From: Axinella damicornis
Lineage: Eukaryota; Porifera; Demospongiae; Axinellida; Axinellidae
Direction of reading: 5' to 3'
DNA: 64,000 bases
Assembly (NCBI GenBank): GCA_963931865.1
Contig: OZ007505.1
Coordinates: forward strand, 11,025,474 to 11,089,473
Shown here in pieces: positions 55,401 through 63,816 of the stretch. Numbering within the stretch: the stretch's first letter is position 1; each line of letters begins with the position of its first letter. Position numbers and translations under genes: made by a program. The notes under the pieces are model-generated. The model was given only the letters and a program-made list of their open reading frames with translations. It was not told where the DNA came from and did no database searches.

Positions 55401-58400
55401 ACTACACAACAGGTCAGTACTCTGGGCAAATAAGATAAGCAGTACTAGTAGCGTGTAGTTTGCTCGCGCTCGAGCGCTTTTGTGGCTGGGGCGTAGCTTT
55501 AATCACTCAAACTGCTTCCTTTCGACCATGCCATGCCTGGAAGTATATGATTAGTATTTACTCACATGTATTCTCGTGCCATTTGGGAATAATTGCACTC
55601 GAAACCCATGTGATTACCTATACAAACAGCATCATTTCACACTTTCTTTTAGATTTTTCTATCCATTTCACCCTGTCTGATCTGGCTTTCACACAGCTGA
55701 ATTGCAACAACGGTGACTAGCTAGGTAAAGCTATGTATGAACACATTCAGCTGGCCACAATGGAAGACATGTAATATGCATTGTACACGGAACACACCGT
55801 AGCAATGTCAAAAATTACAGCAATATCGTGTATGCCGTGTGCATTTCAAGCTGTATCTCAGCAACTGGATAACCAATTGCTTAGAAAATGGTGTATGGCA
55901 AGACCAGTGAGTAAACATCTGGTACTGAACAAAAATAGGCAACAAAGGCTAAATGAGGCCAGTTAATGCTTCCCCATTAGCTCAACAATCATTTTTGGAT
56001 GCGATGCATAACCATTTTACCACTGTATCTTCTTGGGGTTTCACTGCCAACTCCTACAAGTACTTCTCAGGTCTATTTCCACTCAAAGCAATACCCGTGC
56101 ACGAAAAAGTTTTTGAGACAGCTACATTGTCATATATCAAACACATCCATATTGGGGTTCAATGTTAAGTGACATAGACTTCCCATTCTTGTTCTTTGCC
56201 TAACTAGGGGTATGTGGGAGTTTCTGCAATACATAATCGATCGCAAGACATCAGCCAAAGCCAGCTGCCAAAGCTACGTAGTTAGCTTCAGCTTTTCATT
56301 GTAAATGTTTCCTACCACACAGGATAACAATACCACATTGCACAGTTTTAATAAATACACTAAGTAATGAAAATGTACTGATGTAGAGATAGCACAACGG
56401 CATAAAGTAAGGAAACAAGGTAGAGATCATACCGTATAGCAGGAAATATTTACAAACTTATCCGTCGGCCGTTTTTGAGATTTTGAGAGATATGTTTGTA
56501 ATGTCATGATTATGTTGCATGTCTGTTGTATACCTACACAATATTATTATAGAGTCTAGCGACTAAATGATAATTCATGTACCTGATTCAAGAGGTCATA
56601 CAGACTTTCGTATAGGTTTTCCAGATCCAGAAGGATCACAGTCCTTCCAGTTTCCATGCAGATTTTGATTTGACTGATGTCGCGGCAGACCTGTAAGAAG
56701 TTGGAACACGCAATGAGCAACATATTGACCTGCTAGGATCAAACCTAAATCTCACACTCATAACACAAGATTGTGTACAGGCCACAGAACCTAGTGCTCA
56801 TCCAGCTCAAACACACATCACGTTGTAAGACTAGCTCTCTCACTTGGACATCATGAATAGTCCAAATAGGATTGTGTCACTTGCGTGTGATACTATCCTG
56901 AAGACCTAAGCAGTTTTTCACAGCATTCATTTACTCCATGTGAAACCAATAACCTCCGCAAGACCTCAAGTGTAGCTGCAGTATAAACAGCACAAGTATA
57001 GCTTTGATTGCTTCGCTCACTTCGGCTACTGCCGCCTATTGAGTCTGTATGAGTCTGGCACCGGTCAGCTCCTTGTACTGTGCAGAGGTCCTCCCAAGCT
57101 CTCACCTAGTACCTAGCTGCAGCCTTCCTTACTGAGTAGCTACTGCATAGCTCAGGCACACTGACAGACTTGTGTAGCATCTTTGGTGAAGACCATAAGC
57201 ACTAAGCTCACCTTGTACGTGTACTGACTCCATCTTATCTGAAAGACGATGCCACACCCTTTATGCGACATGCAAGATTGAGGTCCAAAAGAATTATGTA
57301 CAAACGCCATGTATGTCAATTGTCCATTCCCACATCACTTCCGTTAATCACACGCACACACACTTGAAATATTAATGTACTTAGCTATAGATGCTACTCA
57401 CGTGACCCTCAACGTATCAGACACCTCAGAATCGATCACATGACAGAGCATTAGTGTGCATTATCTAGATAATGCACACTTTTCAAAGATCAATGGCTGT
57501 TTCAGGTCAGTGAGTTGCACTAAGTAGTTTAGATACCAGTTTCCAGTGCGTTACGGGCTTTAGTGCACTCGTGCAATCAAGTTAACGGTCTCGGGCGGAA
57601 AATGCACTCGCCTTCAGCTCGTGCATTATCTCGCCCTCGACCGTTAACTAGATTGCCCTCGTGCACTAAAACCCGTAATGCACTGCAAACTGGTATTTAA
57701 ATATTACATAGATTTATGTTGTTTGGAGTTAGATGAGTTGAGACATACTCCCATGTATCTGGGGCTGAAATGCAGAGTATGCCATTCCCAAATACCAACT
57801 CAATACTGTGCACTATTCAGACTATAATAATTATACCTTTGCATACTCATTTTCCTTGGGAAATCTGCTCCCAAACAAAATCAAGGGTTTCTCCATGGAT
57901 AAATCACCCAGAAGGAAATGTTCAAGGGTCCGCAGGGCAGCATAATTCTCCGTGATGAACAACAAGTAGCGGTCCTCCCTGTATACATCAATGCAGAAAA
58001 TAAACACCATGACACACAAACAGAACAATGGGATGGTAGCTAAATCAATACGGAGAAAGAAGAGTCCTGGGGTATGCAGGTGTGAAAGATGACACTGAAG
58101 TGTTGAAATAAGGAGGATAAATATCAACAAAAGGAAGGAACTCCTGGTCTATCTGTCAGATAGGGAAAACCAGTGCATGAAAAACTGGAAATGGCAATCT
58201 TAGTTTGCATAATGCTAGCGCCTTTAAATGTCACGCTTAGTAAAGGTGTACATATATGACAAGGTTGGAAATAACTTGCCATGGCAAAGCATGAAGTGTT
58301 CACTTACAAATATGTTTATTTCAAACCTCAGATCACTGTGAGGCTCCATGTAAAATAAACCACAAAAACAAACGTTGTAAAGAATGACAATTCAGGCCCC

Positions 58401-61400
58401 AATCTTGCATATGAAACCTAAGACAGTAACTATTGTGCTTACCCATTCCATTCAGTGTCCTTGGGTTTCAAGTTAGCTTTTATCAATGCGACTGGTGAAC
58501 TGTCTGGTTTAAGTTTGGAATGAAGCTGTAAAGATCCAAGAAAGAAATGATTCATGTTCGTACTAGTTGTAGGTCCAACTATAATGGTACACCAAAGAAA
58601 CTAAGTGGTATGCATCATGGCATGCAAGCAATATCACAGCCAATTCCATCTCTTCTGCACAAGTATTACATAATATATTATACGTAGTTACTATACAGTG
58701 CATGCCAACCTGTTTTGAATGTTGAGACATGTCAACCGTTCTCGGCATGATTACTTTTCTCCTGAATGCTTCTAGTGGATCAAACTCTTCAAAGCCTCCA
58801 AAATTTCTTTTCACTGCATGTTCAATTTGGTGCCACGTAAGAGTGAGTTCTGCTTCCTTACACATCCAGTAGAGCATTTTGATTGTGCTAGGGGGAAGAA
58901 ATAACACAATCAAGCATAGGATACTTGCAAAGAGAAAATATTGTCATTTACCTGTAAAAGTCCCGCAGACCAAAGAATTCCCTGCTTTGTTGTCCACATA
59001 CATCTAGGTATGCCTCAGCAATAGGCTTAAGGTATGGTTGCAGAGCCCTTGTGATTGGATCGTTTTGCTCATTAGAGCAAATGCTTCTGCAAAGAAGCAA
59101 AGAGAACATTCATAATTCTGTGATCCTGCTTAGAATCATTATTACAACTCATTACACTCAACGGAATGAACAAACCTTGCACTGAGCTCAAGCTCTGTCA
59201 CATCTGGATCTGTTCTCGTTACCATAATACCACGGTTCATCTTGGCTGGGTCCAGGGCCCAGTTTGAGATACCAATAAATGCAACTCTCTCTTCACGTTC
59301 CAGAATCTGGTTAGTGTAATGTAAATATTAGAGTGGGGTTGAAACTGTACATATGAAACGAATACATTGTACACCAACAATTGCGTTATTTTAGGTAACT
59401 CCAAATGAATACAGCTGTATAGGTGTTTGCCAGATTGATCAAGCCATGAAACCAGCTTATATCAGCTCTGAATACAAGAATACCAAAGTCCCATTGAGAA
59501 GTATGTACGTTATTGAGTTGAACTAGCTCAGTGGATACCACTATGTAAGTTGTAAATATAACTACGTATCATAATGTGAGTGTGTTGCGTGACGGAAGTG
59601 GGATGTTTGTGGGGCGAGACTAGACTAGTGATGCATGACCTTCACATTTCAATTTACTGAACCTTGAACTCCAATGTTGGGCATGAGGGGAGCAGCAGTC
59701 GAAGCGGACACAATCAGGGAGCAGTTGAAGCGGACGCAATTGAGGAGCAGCAGCTGAAGCGGACATAAATATGGAGCAGCAGTTGAAGCTGATCGATGCA
59801 TTAGGGAGCAACAGCTGAAGCGGACGCAATTGGGGAGCAGCAGCTCTGCACAGAGAGCAGTCCGGCAACAGATTACTCACATAGGCAAACAAGGGGAAAG
59901 TAGCTGAGCAAGTGAAGCGAGGGAAGCTACTTGTAAGGATCTATTTATATAGTTGAAGCACTTCATGTCTTGCTATAGGTCTTCGAGTGGCTTTGAGCAC
60001 AAGCCGCACAACAATCCTGCACATCAATCAGATGTTAGTCACTTGCAATTCAAATAACTGTACCCATTCAGTAAAATTTAATTTCACACGATAACATCAG
60101 TAAACCAGTTCCAAGCAATTAGTAGTGATGTGCAATGACATTAATTAATCTTTCCATGGTGAAGGAAAACGCTACATTACTTAGCCACCCATGGTATAGG
60201 AGTTACAGCCATCAAAGAATTAACATCCCTCCAGAAGGTAGCAATGTGTGCAAACAGCTAATGAAGACATTTTCCCGATCACAACTGCCATTGCCATGTA
60301 CAATAAGGATCATTACTCTTAACTTTACCTGATGGGAGCTGTCAGCACCTTCAGTGCCATCTTCCAGCAAGGGATGAAGAGCTTTTAGTGGCAAAAAGGG
60401 GGAATCCTCAGCAAGGCCAACTTCATCCAGTACAACTACAGCCACAAAGTTCGATCTGTTTTGGTTTCGTTGAAGAGCCATCGCTCTGTTAAATACTTCA
60501 ACAATAGTTTCTGAAGTTGAAAGCTGACTGCACTGATAAGATACCATCCGTACCTACGTAAGAGGAATCAGCACAGTATAATAATTATGCATCTTAAAAC
60601 TTAATATAAATTTCTTTACCTGCTTGAAGCTCTTGAGAAGCTTTGTTTGTGATCCTTGTCCTAACATGGACTTGGCTACAATTGACTTGGCAAGAGACTT
60701 TGAACTACCTGGTTTTCCAACCAGAAATAGAGGAATCCTTAGCTCAATGCAAACTGCCATCATAAACACATTTTCACGCAATGCAACATTTTTGGCTGTA
60801 TTCATATCCAGTTGCATGCTTTCCAGGAGTACTTCCTGACACCTAATACGTGGAGAGTGGAACACAATTATTTTGTGATAATTCTGTGATTCATGCACAT
60901 CAAATTTTGCTCTTTAGTGGCTCATAGCACACAGGCAGAAATATTGGTGGGGATTAAATTTGGTTGATTTGTGGATTTGCAAGCATATACTGCATACTAC
61001 TTATTGGTGGGGTTTCATTTTCACCACGAACCAATAACGAGCAAGAGGAGTATCCAGCATGACCTGCTAAGGTCCTTTCACTATCGGAGGAAGTCCAGCA
61101 AGTGTAGATGATGGCATTGGTGTCTTCTCCAACTAATTGTCAGTATACAGTTTATGGGTCAGTCAGATTGGCCCTAAAACATTACAACACAGCCACAGCT
61201 CCATAATAACTAATTCACTGACATACAGTATGTCGGGCGGGCCCGAGTGTGTCTACACCACTTATGTATAAATGTACTCAGGCAGGATTTTTTCATCCAC
61301 ATCCACTACACCTTACACACAACAGCCATGAACTCTTCCATGCATTACACAAATGGGAAAACTGGATCGTGCATGTATTCATTCTGAAGGACTTCATACC

Positions 61401-63064
61401 ATTTTACTTCACTGTGAAATTGATGGTCCCCTCCTGGCAATGACAGTGGCTTCTGAAACACTGAAGTAATGCCCTGAACAAACTCCATCCTGCTCTGCAC
61501 ACTTTGCAATCGAGGAAGGTAGCACACACTTACAGAGAGAACTAGTGAGCGAGTGGAACGATCAGTTGATTGGAGCTGCTGTAGGTTGAAGTCACAAATA
61601 TTTGGGCATAATGTGTTCCAAGAGGCTATCAACCACATGCAAAAGGCTTTTGAATGACTGCAACCAAACCATGTATACTCACAACTGGAAGACAAACGTT
61701 CGTGCTATATCAAGGGTGCATGAAGTGCATACCTGAAGAAATAGCCTTTGGCCTTTTTCAGCTTGTTCAGCTTTTTTCAACACTCCTTCAAAGTAAAGCT
61801 CATGTTTAGAGTAGAAGTAATCAAAAACAATCATGGACCTCTCTATGTCACGTAGGCTGACAAAGCTGCACTCATCCTGAAATGAAAGAACTAAAAATGA
61901 TTTCTGAGTATTTGTATGCATACTAGTAGCAAACATTCCTGCTCTCTGGTCTAAAATGCCTACCTTTCTGTTCCGCATGTAAGTTTGGCAGGAGGTTAGG
62001 ACACGTGAAATTGCAGGCACCAAACTTTTCGAGAGCTTGGAATTTAGATGCCTCTGATTCTACAAATAACAAAATCACAGCTGATTAATGGTGAGAAGGG
62101 TCAAACCTATTCATAAAATACCTGAGGTATTGATATACCTGCTGCACAAAACTTACCTATGTTTACAACGACAGTACATTACAATTCATCATACCCAACC
62201 AATTATAAACCACAAAGGAATTACTTCAGACATTAATTGTGCACAAATAGCTAATCAAGTACACTACAATCAGTTGTCAAAGTCAGTGTGGATGCTCTTC
62301 TCCTAGAGGTCAGTATGCTTGCTACAAAGGTAATGTGCTAGCCATTAGCTCTACAAGGGTCAGCTAAAGTACAGACTGTGAATGCCCTCCAAGCTACCTA
62401 TGCTACTTTGGTTGGACTTATACATCACCACCCCTTGTACGTACGTAGGAAGTACATGTAGATACTGTGTATCTAATGTGCAACATTTATTATCTTACAT
62501 AGTTCTGAACAATCCTGTAGGTATAGTCCATCTCTTTTCGACTCGGAATCTGTCCAAAATCGTACACAAGTGGTCGCATACTTGGTGGTAAATCATGAAC
62601 TCTGTACACAAGTTGCCTCAGGGGGATTTTCCCTAATAGCAAAGATGAATTCAACATAGACTAAGAAGTACAAATATAAGTAATGGCGTATACCAATTCT
62701 TTCTTGTGTGTCCGTTGTCCTAACAAAGAATCCAAGCCCGGCTGACTCAAGCTTTTTGATCATCTCATTTGTGTGCCTGCAAAAAAGCACCAATTTACAT
62801 GGATTTGGTAATATCCAACATCAACTCTAGAACTTACTTCTTGTAAGGATTGCAGGCAGCAATAAACTTTATATCACTTGGAAGATGCCTGCCACGAATC
62901 CTACGATCACACATAACTTCCTTGATGAGATTGATTGCTTCAGTTGTGTTTGCTTCATCAAAGAATAGCACGGAATCAATTTTGTGCTTGCGGTTCTCGG
63001 CAATTTGCTGTTCCAACTTCTCAATCATGTTGATAATATCCTGCTCAGAGGTCCCTCCGTGTAC
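32552..63064 (-). CDS. RNF213: RNF213 (mysterin)-like giant AAA+ E3 ubiquitin ligase, 3' part of gene
   Basis: Fifty minus-strand exons with GT-AG (two GC-AG) introns encode about 2,650 residues that follow vertebrate RNF213 in order, from a Walker B of the AAA core to the C-terminus and a TAA stop at 32,552. The 5' part (N-terminal arm, first AAA units) lies beyond the window. RNF213 is a dynein-like AAA+ ring fused to an E3 module that ubiquitylates proteins and bacterial LPS and coats lipid droplets and pathogens. Here the ATPase motifs and RZ finger are kept but the RING is absent at its usual place. Phases agree across all junctions except four (introns 53,964-56,582; 42,746-43,434; 37,451-39,710; 32,875-33,838), where a small exon each was not located. 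Many introns carry MITEs or foldbacks. No exon I placed has a stop or frameshift, so the gene looks functional. Confidence 0.95.
33030..33129. mobile_element. 100-bp foldback in an RNF213 intron
   Basis: TTAAGGTGGCATATACC...GTTAGGTTACTTT-type arms of about 40 bases are inverted around a loop of about 20 bases (TTAAGGTGGCA at left, TGCCACCTTAA at right). Non-coding. Confidence 0.8.
33330..33782 (+). mobile_element. Diverged CCAGGAGTG-family MITE in an RNF213 intron
   Basis: Starts ACACTCCTGGTAGGGGGAAA and has ends CTACCGGGAGT (33,643) and CTACCAGGAGC (33,772). The left and middle match the family at low identity, so it is old. It sits in the intron thought to hide a small exon. Confidence 0.65.
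35100..35175. repeat. Poly-G tract of about 38 bases in a mobile fragment
   Basis: AGGGGCGGATCAAGGAAAAC, a word typical of dispersed repeats, is followed by more than 35 consecutive G. It lies in the RNF213 intron just 5' of exon 45. Confidence 0.8.
36446..37042. repeat. Diverged inverted repeat in an RNF213 intron
   Basis: TAGGTTTAGTGCATACACCA and AGAGGAGG at 36,446-36,494 are inverted at 36,956-37,042 (CCTCCTCTGCACCACTAG, TGGTGTATATGCACTAAACC). Probably an old foldback transposon with about 460 bases between the arms. Confidence 0.65.
37762..38128. mobile_element. 367-bp inverted-repeat element with 11-bp target duplication
   Basis: Ends AGTCTAGCCACTAGCCCCTC and the inverted GAGGGGCTAGTGGCTAGACT. 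Flanks GGTCAATCCCT (37,751-37,761) and GGTCAAACCCT (38,129-38,139) match at 10 of 11 positions. This fits a Mutator-like non-autonomous element. Inner CTCTCCGCC words are repeated. Confidence 0.8.
38925..39082 (-). repeat. Degraded piggyBac-like MITE (copy 3)
   Basis: Read on the minus strand it starts TTAACCCTCTAACCACC and continues GCAAAAGCCGTCATGAG, TGATGTCACTTCCGGCAATG and TCCTTGGGAGATA, which matches 27,235 onward. The distal end is lost. Confidence 0.65.
39711..42745 (-). CDS. RNF213: RNF213-like, region after RZ finger (exons 37-43)
   Basis: Exons 42,627-42,745, 41,911-42,094, 40,918-41,015, 40,800-40,857, 40,542-40,714, 39,840-39,978 and 39,711-39,769 connect in phase. They encode KPEYRIAEATAERKLSPASC, LEETALLVHLILKEV, KEKREDWEDTFNHAY, a HFWTYRTPFTLAHLMQTL stretch and FLHDKFNHRLYQ, which follow the order of the vertebrate C-terminal region. 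The intron 41,016-41,910 contains an unrelated open frame (41,198-41,468). Confidence 0.9.
40135..40345 (-). repeat. Dispersed repeat of about 190 bp (copy 2)
   Basis: Inverted copy of 25,733-25,925: CTTTCTTCAGACGGGCCAGTTC and TTACGAGGCACTTGAAACC are the clearest shared words. In an RNF213 intron. Confidence 0.6.
41198..41468 (-). CDS. Open frame with ATG and donor in an RNF213 intron, unidentified
   Basis: From ATG at 41,468 about 90 codons run to a consensus donor (CGCGAG|GTAGCT). The predicted peptide contains RYLPPEHQKRLQQQLQELR and DGGYFVLPRTTHLLCVQRSG, with complex composition and higher GC than the intron around it. It is on the same strand as RNF213, but the RNF213 phases skip it. 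It could be the first exon of a nested gene or an alternative transcript. I do not recognise the family. Confidence 0.3.
42137..42560 (+). mobile_element. Minisatellite-bearing element (copy 1)
   Basis: CAAGTAGCTTCGCCCACTTC starts an element whose core is about nine tandem units of GCTTCAGCTGCTGCTCCCCG with ATTGCGTCC. It ends near GTTTGAGGTTCAGTAAG. An inverted copy with the same ends and core lies at 59,600-59,936 in another intron of the same gene. Confidence 0.75.
43435..44485 (-). CDS. RNF213: RNF213-like, RZ zinc finger (exons 34-36)
   Basis: Exons 44,392-44,485, 43,626-43,660 (only 35 bases) and 43,435-43,535. They encode YLPAMPEDLIPDI, then FYVCPKGHPYFIGI, CGRPWVEAVCPYCKSKIGG. The ligand spacing C-x3-H-x6-C-x8-C-x2-C is the same as in the vertebrate RZ finger, which is the element needed for LPS ubiquitylation. 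The phase of exon 36 (two bases over) does not fit exon 37, so a small exon between them (42,746-43,434) remains to be found. Confidence 0.93.
43852..43928. repeat. Degraded CCTGGGAAYGAGGCTA foldback remnant
   Basis: Left TAGCCCCTGCCTTCCCA and right GGCCTGGGAATGAGGCTA resemble the ends of the TAGCCTCGTTCCCAGGCC family. The middle is short and diverged. Confidence 0.45.
44668..45148. mobile_element. MITE with TA target, ends ACCGTAGATCGGGAAATTTTCG
   Basis: TACCGTAGATCGGGAAATTT and its inverted partner (AAATTTCCCGATCTATGGTA) form the ends, with further AAAATTTNNNNCACGAAAAT words inside each arm. TA flanks suggest a Tc1/mariner-type mobilising enzyme. Two minus-strand open frames inside (to about 90 codons) show no family resemblance. 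In the large RNF213 intron before the RZ exons. Confidence 0.8.
45149..46217. other. Remainder of the RNF213 intron before exon 34
   Basis: Contains a short direct repeat (GTGCGGAAATAAT twice, about 45,248-45,285). A GC-richer part at 45,400-45,900 has small open frames on the minus strand, but no exon is supported. Confidence 0.35.
46218..48159 (-). CDS. RNF213: RNF213-like, E3 shell directly after the missing RING (exons 27-33)
   Basis: Exons 47,914-48,159, 47,681-47,795, 47,194-47,598, 46,818-46,940, 46,660-46,758, 46,529-46,594 and 46,218-46,418. Exon 27 (HCCHLFYMEVLSSLCFG) matches the helix that follows the RING in vertebrates. Exon 29 has ADAGPAVYLLKLIVRRYGLS. Exon 30 ends with a second GC donor (CAG|GCAAGT), and the frame joins exon 31 (DILPDDIAPLIGAIYEV) cleanly. 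All phases agree. Confidence 0.9.
48239..51069 (-). CDS. RNF213: RNF213-like, post-AAA region up to the usual RING position (exons 20-26)
   Basis: Exons 50,582-51,069, 50,042-50,482, 49,499-49,674, 48,813-49,010, 48,583-48,749, 48,417-48,516 and 48,239-48,339. Exon 20 has LVGLQGGHWLSAHIDDLREG, which aligns with a conserved RNF213 stretch. Exon 21 ends at a GC donor (CAG|GCAAGT) that the phase of exon 22 requires. Exon 26 (DVKGGADF...LPRKFS) corresponds to the segment that directly precedes the RING in vertebrate RNF213. Helical E3-shell sequence is otherwise divergent. Confidence 0.88.
51221..51641 (+). mobile_element. CCAGGAGTG-family MITE, reference copy (about 420 bp)
   Basis: Left end TACACCCCTGGTAGTGGAAA and right end GGCTACCAGGAGTGTGG have short inverted termini (CACWCYCCTGGTAG). 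The interior contains CTCTCTTCGACTTCCGTCGG and CACACGAAGATTCTGACCAC. Five full or partial copies exist in the window. No coding capacity and no clear target duplication. Confidence 0.8.
51995..52763. mobile_element. 769-bp MITE with TA target
   Basis: TACCGTATATCTTCTAAAAA-TTCGGCA at the left is exactly inverted at the right, over about 27 bases, with TA at both edges. ATTATTTCGGCA-type words are repeated inside both arms. The middle (52,140-52,620) is GC-richer with small open frames on both strands and no recognisable transposase. In an RNF213 intron. Confidence 0.85.
53000..53963 (-). CDS. RNF213: RNF213-like, AAA4 C-terminal and linker exons (exons 15-19)
   Basis: Exons 53,904-53,963, 53,667-53,837, 53,444-53,582, 53,187-53,378 and 53,000-53,127. 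They carry YVDLGLQSHRVRCRVHKNF, the highly conserved FPIPLINRMEKHF (arginine-finger region of AAA4), FIGYQMDTPATVVLQA and ITTHSRLL...EFDTEQDFL. All phases agree from exon 15 to 19. The 1.9-kb intron to the next exon holds a TA MITE (51,995-52,763) and a CCAGGAGTG MITE (51,221-51,641). Confidence 0.93.
54066..54085. repeat. Poly-G tract
   Basis: About 20 consecutive G in the RNF213 intron between exons 14 and 15. Confidence 0.85.
54198..54682 (-). mobile_element. CCAGGAGTG-family MITE, inverted copy
   Basis: Reverse complement of the 51,221 family: ACACATGGTAGCC at the left, TTATACCAGGAGGGTAAT at the right, with CGGCATGTAAGTGTCAGTGA and CATTCCTAAGTAGTCAAACA inside. Somewhat diverged from 51,221. 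Confidence 0.8.
54751..54894. mobile_element. Foldback related to the 26,526 element
   Basis: TTACCCCGTTTTTACTGTTC at the left pairs with GAACAGAATGAACGGGGT at the right. The centre GGATGTGGAAGGGCGGTG is an almost perfect hairpin. The right outer end (GGCCTGGGAACAAGG) is the family terminus, but the left outer end is lost. Confidence 0.75.
55181..55411 (+). CDS. Candidate first exon on the opposite strand inside RNF213, unidentified
   Basis: An ATG at 55,181 opens 77 codons to a donor-like ACAACAG|GTCAGT. The peptide contains LCERSRYKLSVPEQKKCCEN, a CRKCC cluster and a VMHTGSVLLFWDPG stretch. Upstream is a GC-rich segment with a CCAAT word and TAGCAAC repeats (55,085-55,165), which resembles a promoter. 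No second exon was identified, and an open frame also exists on the other strand, so this is tentative. Confidence 0.25.
55412..56582. other. RNF213 intron remainder, no exon found
   Basis: A copy of the 25,270-type repeat (GATAGCACAACGGCATAAAG, AAACAAGGTAGAGATCATAC) lies at 56,388-56,440, followed by ACCGTATAGCAGGAAATATT, a probable decayed MITE end. The YY-x-LGG exon expected for RNF213 was sought here and not seen. Confidence 0.4.
56583..59306 (-). CDS. RNF213: RNF213-like, AAA3-AAA4 exons (exons 9-14)
   Basis: Exons 59,176-59,306, 58,952-59,086, 58,710-58,887, 58,443-58,525, 57,837-57,978 and 56,583-56,690. They contain VAFIGISNWALDPAKMNRG (sensor segment), REFFGLRDFY, the AAA4 P-loop-like LILFGSRFPKENEYAK with its lysine, and ICMETGRTVILLDLENLYES. 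The intron 56,691-57,836 holds a foldback. The exon expected next (a YY-x-LGG segment) was not found within 53,964-56,582, and the phases of exons 14 and 15 require it. Confidence 0.93.
57532..57705. mobile_element. 174-bp foldback in an RNF213 intron
   Basis: TACCAGTTTCCAGTGCGTTA, GTGCACTCGTGCAATC and GTTAACGGTC on the left are inverted on the right (GACCGTTAAC, GATTGCCCTCGTGCAC, GTAATGCACTGCAAACTGGT). The arms are about 60 bases with scattered mismatches. Confidence 0.8.
59600..59936 (-). mobile_element. Minisatellite-bearing element (copy 2)
   Basis: Inverted relative to 42,137-42,560: ends TTACTGAACCTTGAA and GAAGCGAGGGAAGCTACTTG, core of about six units of GGAGCAGCAGCTGAAGCGGA. In the RNF213 intron between exons 8 and 9. 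Confidence 0.75.
60329..61578 (-). CDS. RNF213: RNF213-like, AAA3 nucleotide-binding exons (exons 6-8)
   Basis: Exons 61,400-61,578, 60,620-60,842 and 60,329-60,553. Exon 6 ends at TG|GTATGA; the alternative donor at 61,407 would break the frame. Exon 7 carries the Walker A LFLVGKPGSSKSLAKS (60,695-60,718 for GKPGSSKS). Exon 8 carries the Walker B VVVLDEVGLAEDSP (60,416-60,439) and LKALHPLLEDG. The P-loop lysine and DE pair are intact, so this unit should bind and hydrolyse ATP, as the corresponding unit does in mammals. Confidence 0.95.
61733..63064 (-). CDS. RNF213: RNF213-like, AAA unit with Walker B LFFDEANTTEA (exons 1-5 in window)
   Basis: Exons 62,838-63,064, 62,694-62,776, 62,499-62,632, 61,964-62,059 and 61,733-61,876, joined in frame. 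Exon 1 starts at an ACAG acceptor with VHGGTSEQDI and holds the Walker B-like SVLFFDEANTTEA and sensor-like IAACNPYKK. Exons 2-3 carry KKLESAGLGF and LVYRVHDLPPSMRPLVYDFG. Exons 4-5 carry DECSFVSLRDIERSM, all diagnostic of the RNF213 AAA region before the catalytic AAA3. No upstream exon was found in 63,065-64,000, so an intron of at least 936 bp starts there. Confidence 0.93.
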
Positions 63065-63126
63065 CTGTATGCAACAGTAAGATCATATCAGGCATCCACG
63101 TGAGTGGTTGCAACCTTCAAATTGGG

Positions 63127-63340
63127 TTATTCCATTTGATGTCCCCCCCCAGATGACCAAAGTGTATGGACTACACTTCAGGCTTTAATCCCCTGGACAA
63201 AATGACTAAATTGTCCTATACCCCCAGGAAGAAACACTAAATTTATTTTACCCCCTGGACAAGGCTCCTTTGGACAACAACAACAAAAAAGGCTAACAAC
63301 ACCCTGGACAGCCATGTTTTTGTACCCCCTGGACAAACTG

Positions 63341-63376
<36 letters not shown>

Positions 63377-63402
63377 GGGGGGTCGGACATCAAATGGAAT
63401 AG
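63127..63402. mobile_element. MITE with TTATTCCATTTGATGTCC ends and a long poly-G tract
   Basis: Left TTATTCCATTTGATGTCC and right GGACATCAAATGGAATAG are inverted. The inside consists of the word CCCCCTGGACAA repeated four to five times and a run of about 30 G. In the 5'-most RNF213 intron of the window. Confidence 0.8.
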
Positions 63403-63534
63403 CACATTGTTGCCATATCCATAGAAACAGAAATACCGTACTTCATTGATCAGACACTGCCCTGATTAGTGACTGCCATCGAATGATAGCTGCACCTCCA
63501 GAAGGGCTGAACAAAACAAACGCTGCGAGAGCTG

Positions 63535-63816
63535 TTTAGGAAAGTTCATCAGTTCCTGAGGCATGGATTTAACAGTTTCCTGTTATTATTATGATGGTAC
63601 CACATAGGGCTGCATAAAGAACAACTTCTTGTTCTTCGCTGGTACACAGTACTCCAATCCGTTTCCTAAAATTTAGGAAACGGATTGGAGTACTGTGTAC
63701 CAGCGAAGAACAAGAAGTTGTTCTTTATGCAGCCCTATGTGGTACCATCATAATAATAACAGGAAACTGTTAAAGCCATTTACTCCATGCCTCAGGAACT
63801 GATGAACTTTCCTAAA
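63535..63816. repeat. Near-perfect 282-bp palindrome with one-base centre
   Basis: Arms 63,535-63,670 and 63,672-63,816 are inverted copies around the single base at 63,671 (CCTAAA-A-TTTAGG). They are identical over about 110 bases near the centre. Outside that, a 9-base indel (between CATGGA and TTTAACAG) separates them. No flanking duplication was seen. Confidence 0.9.
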
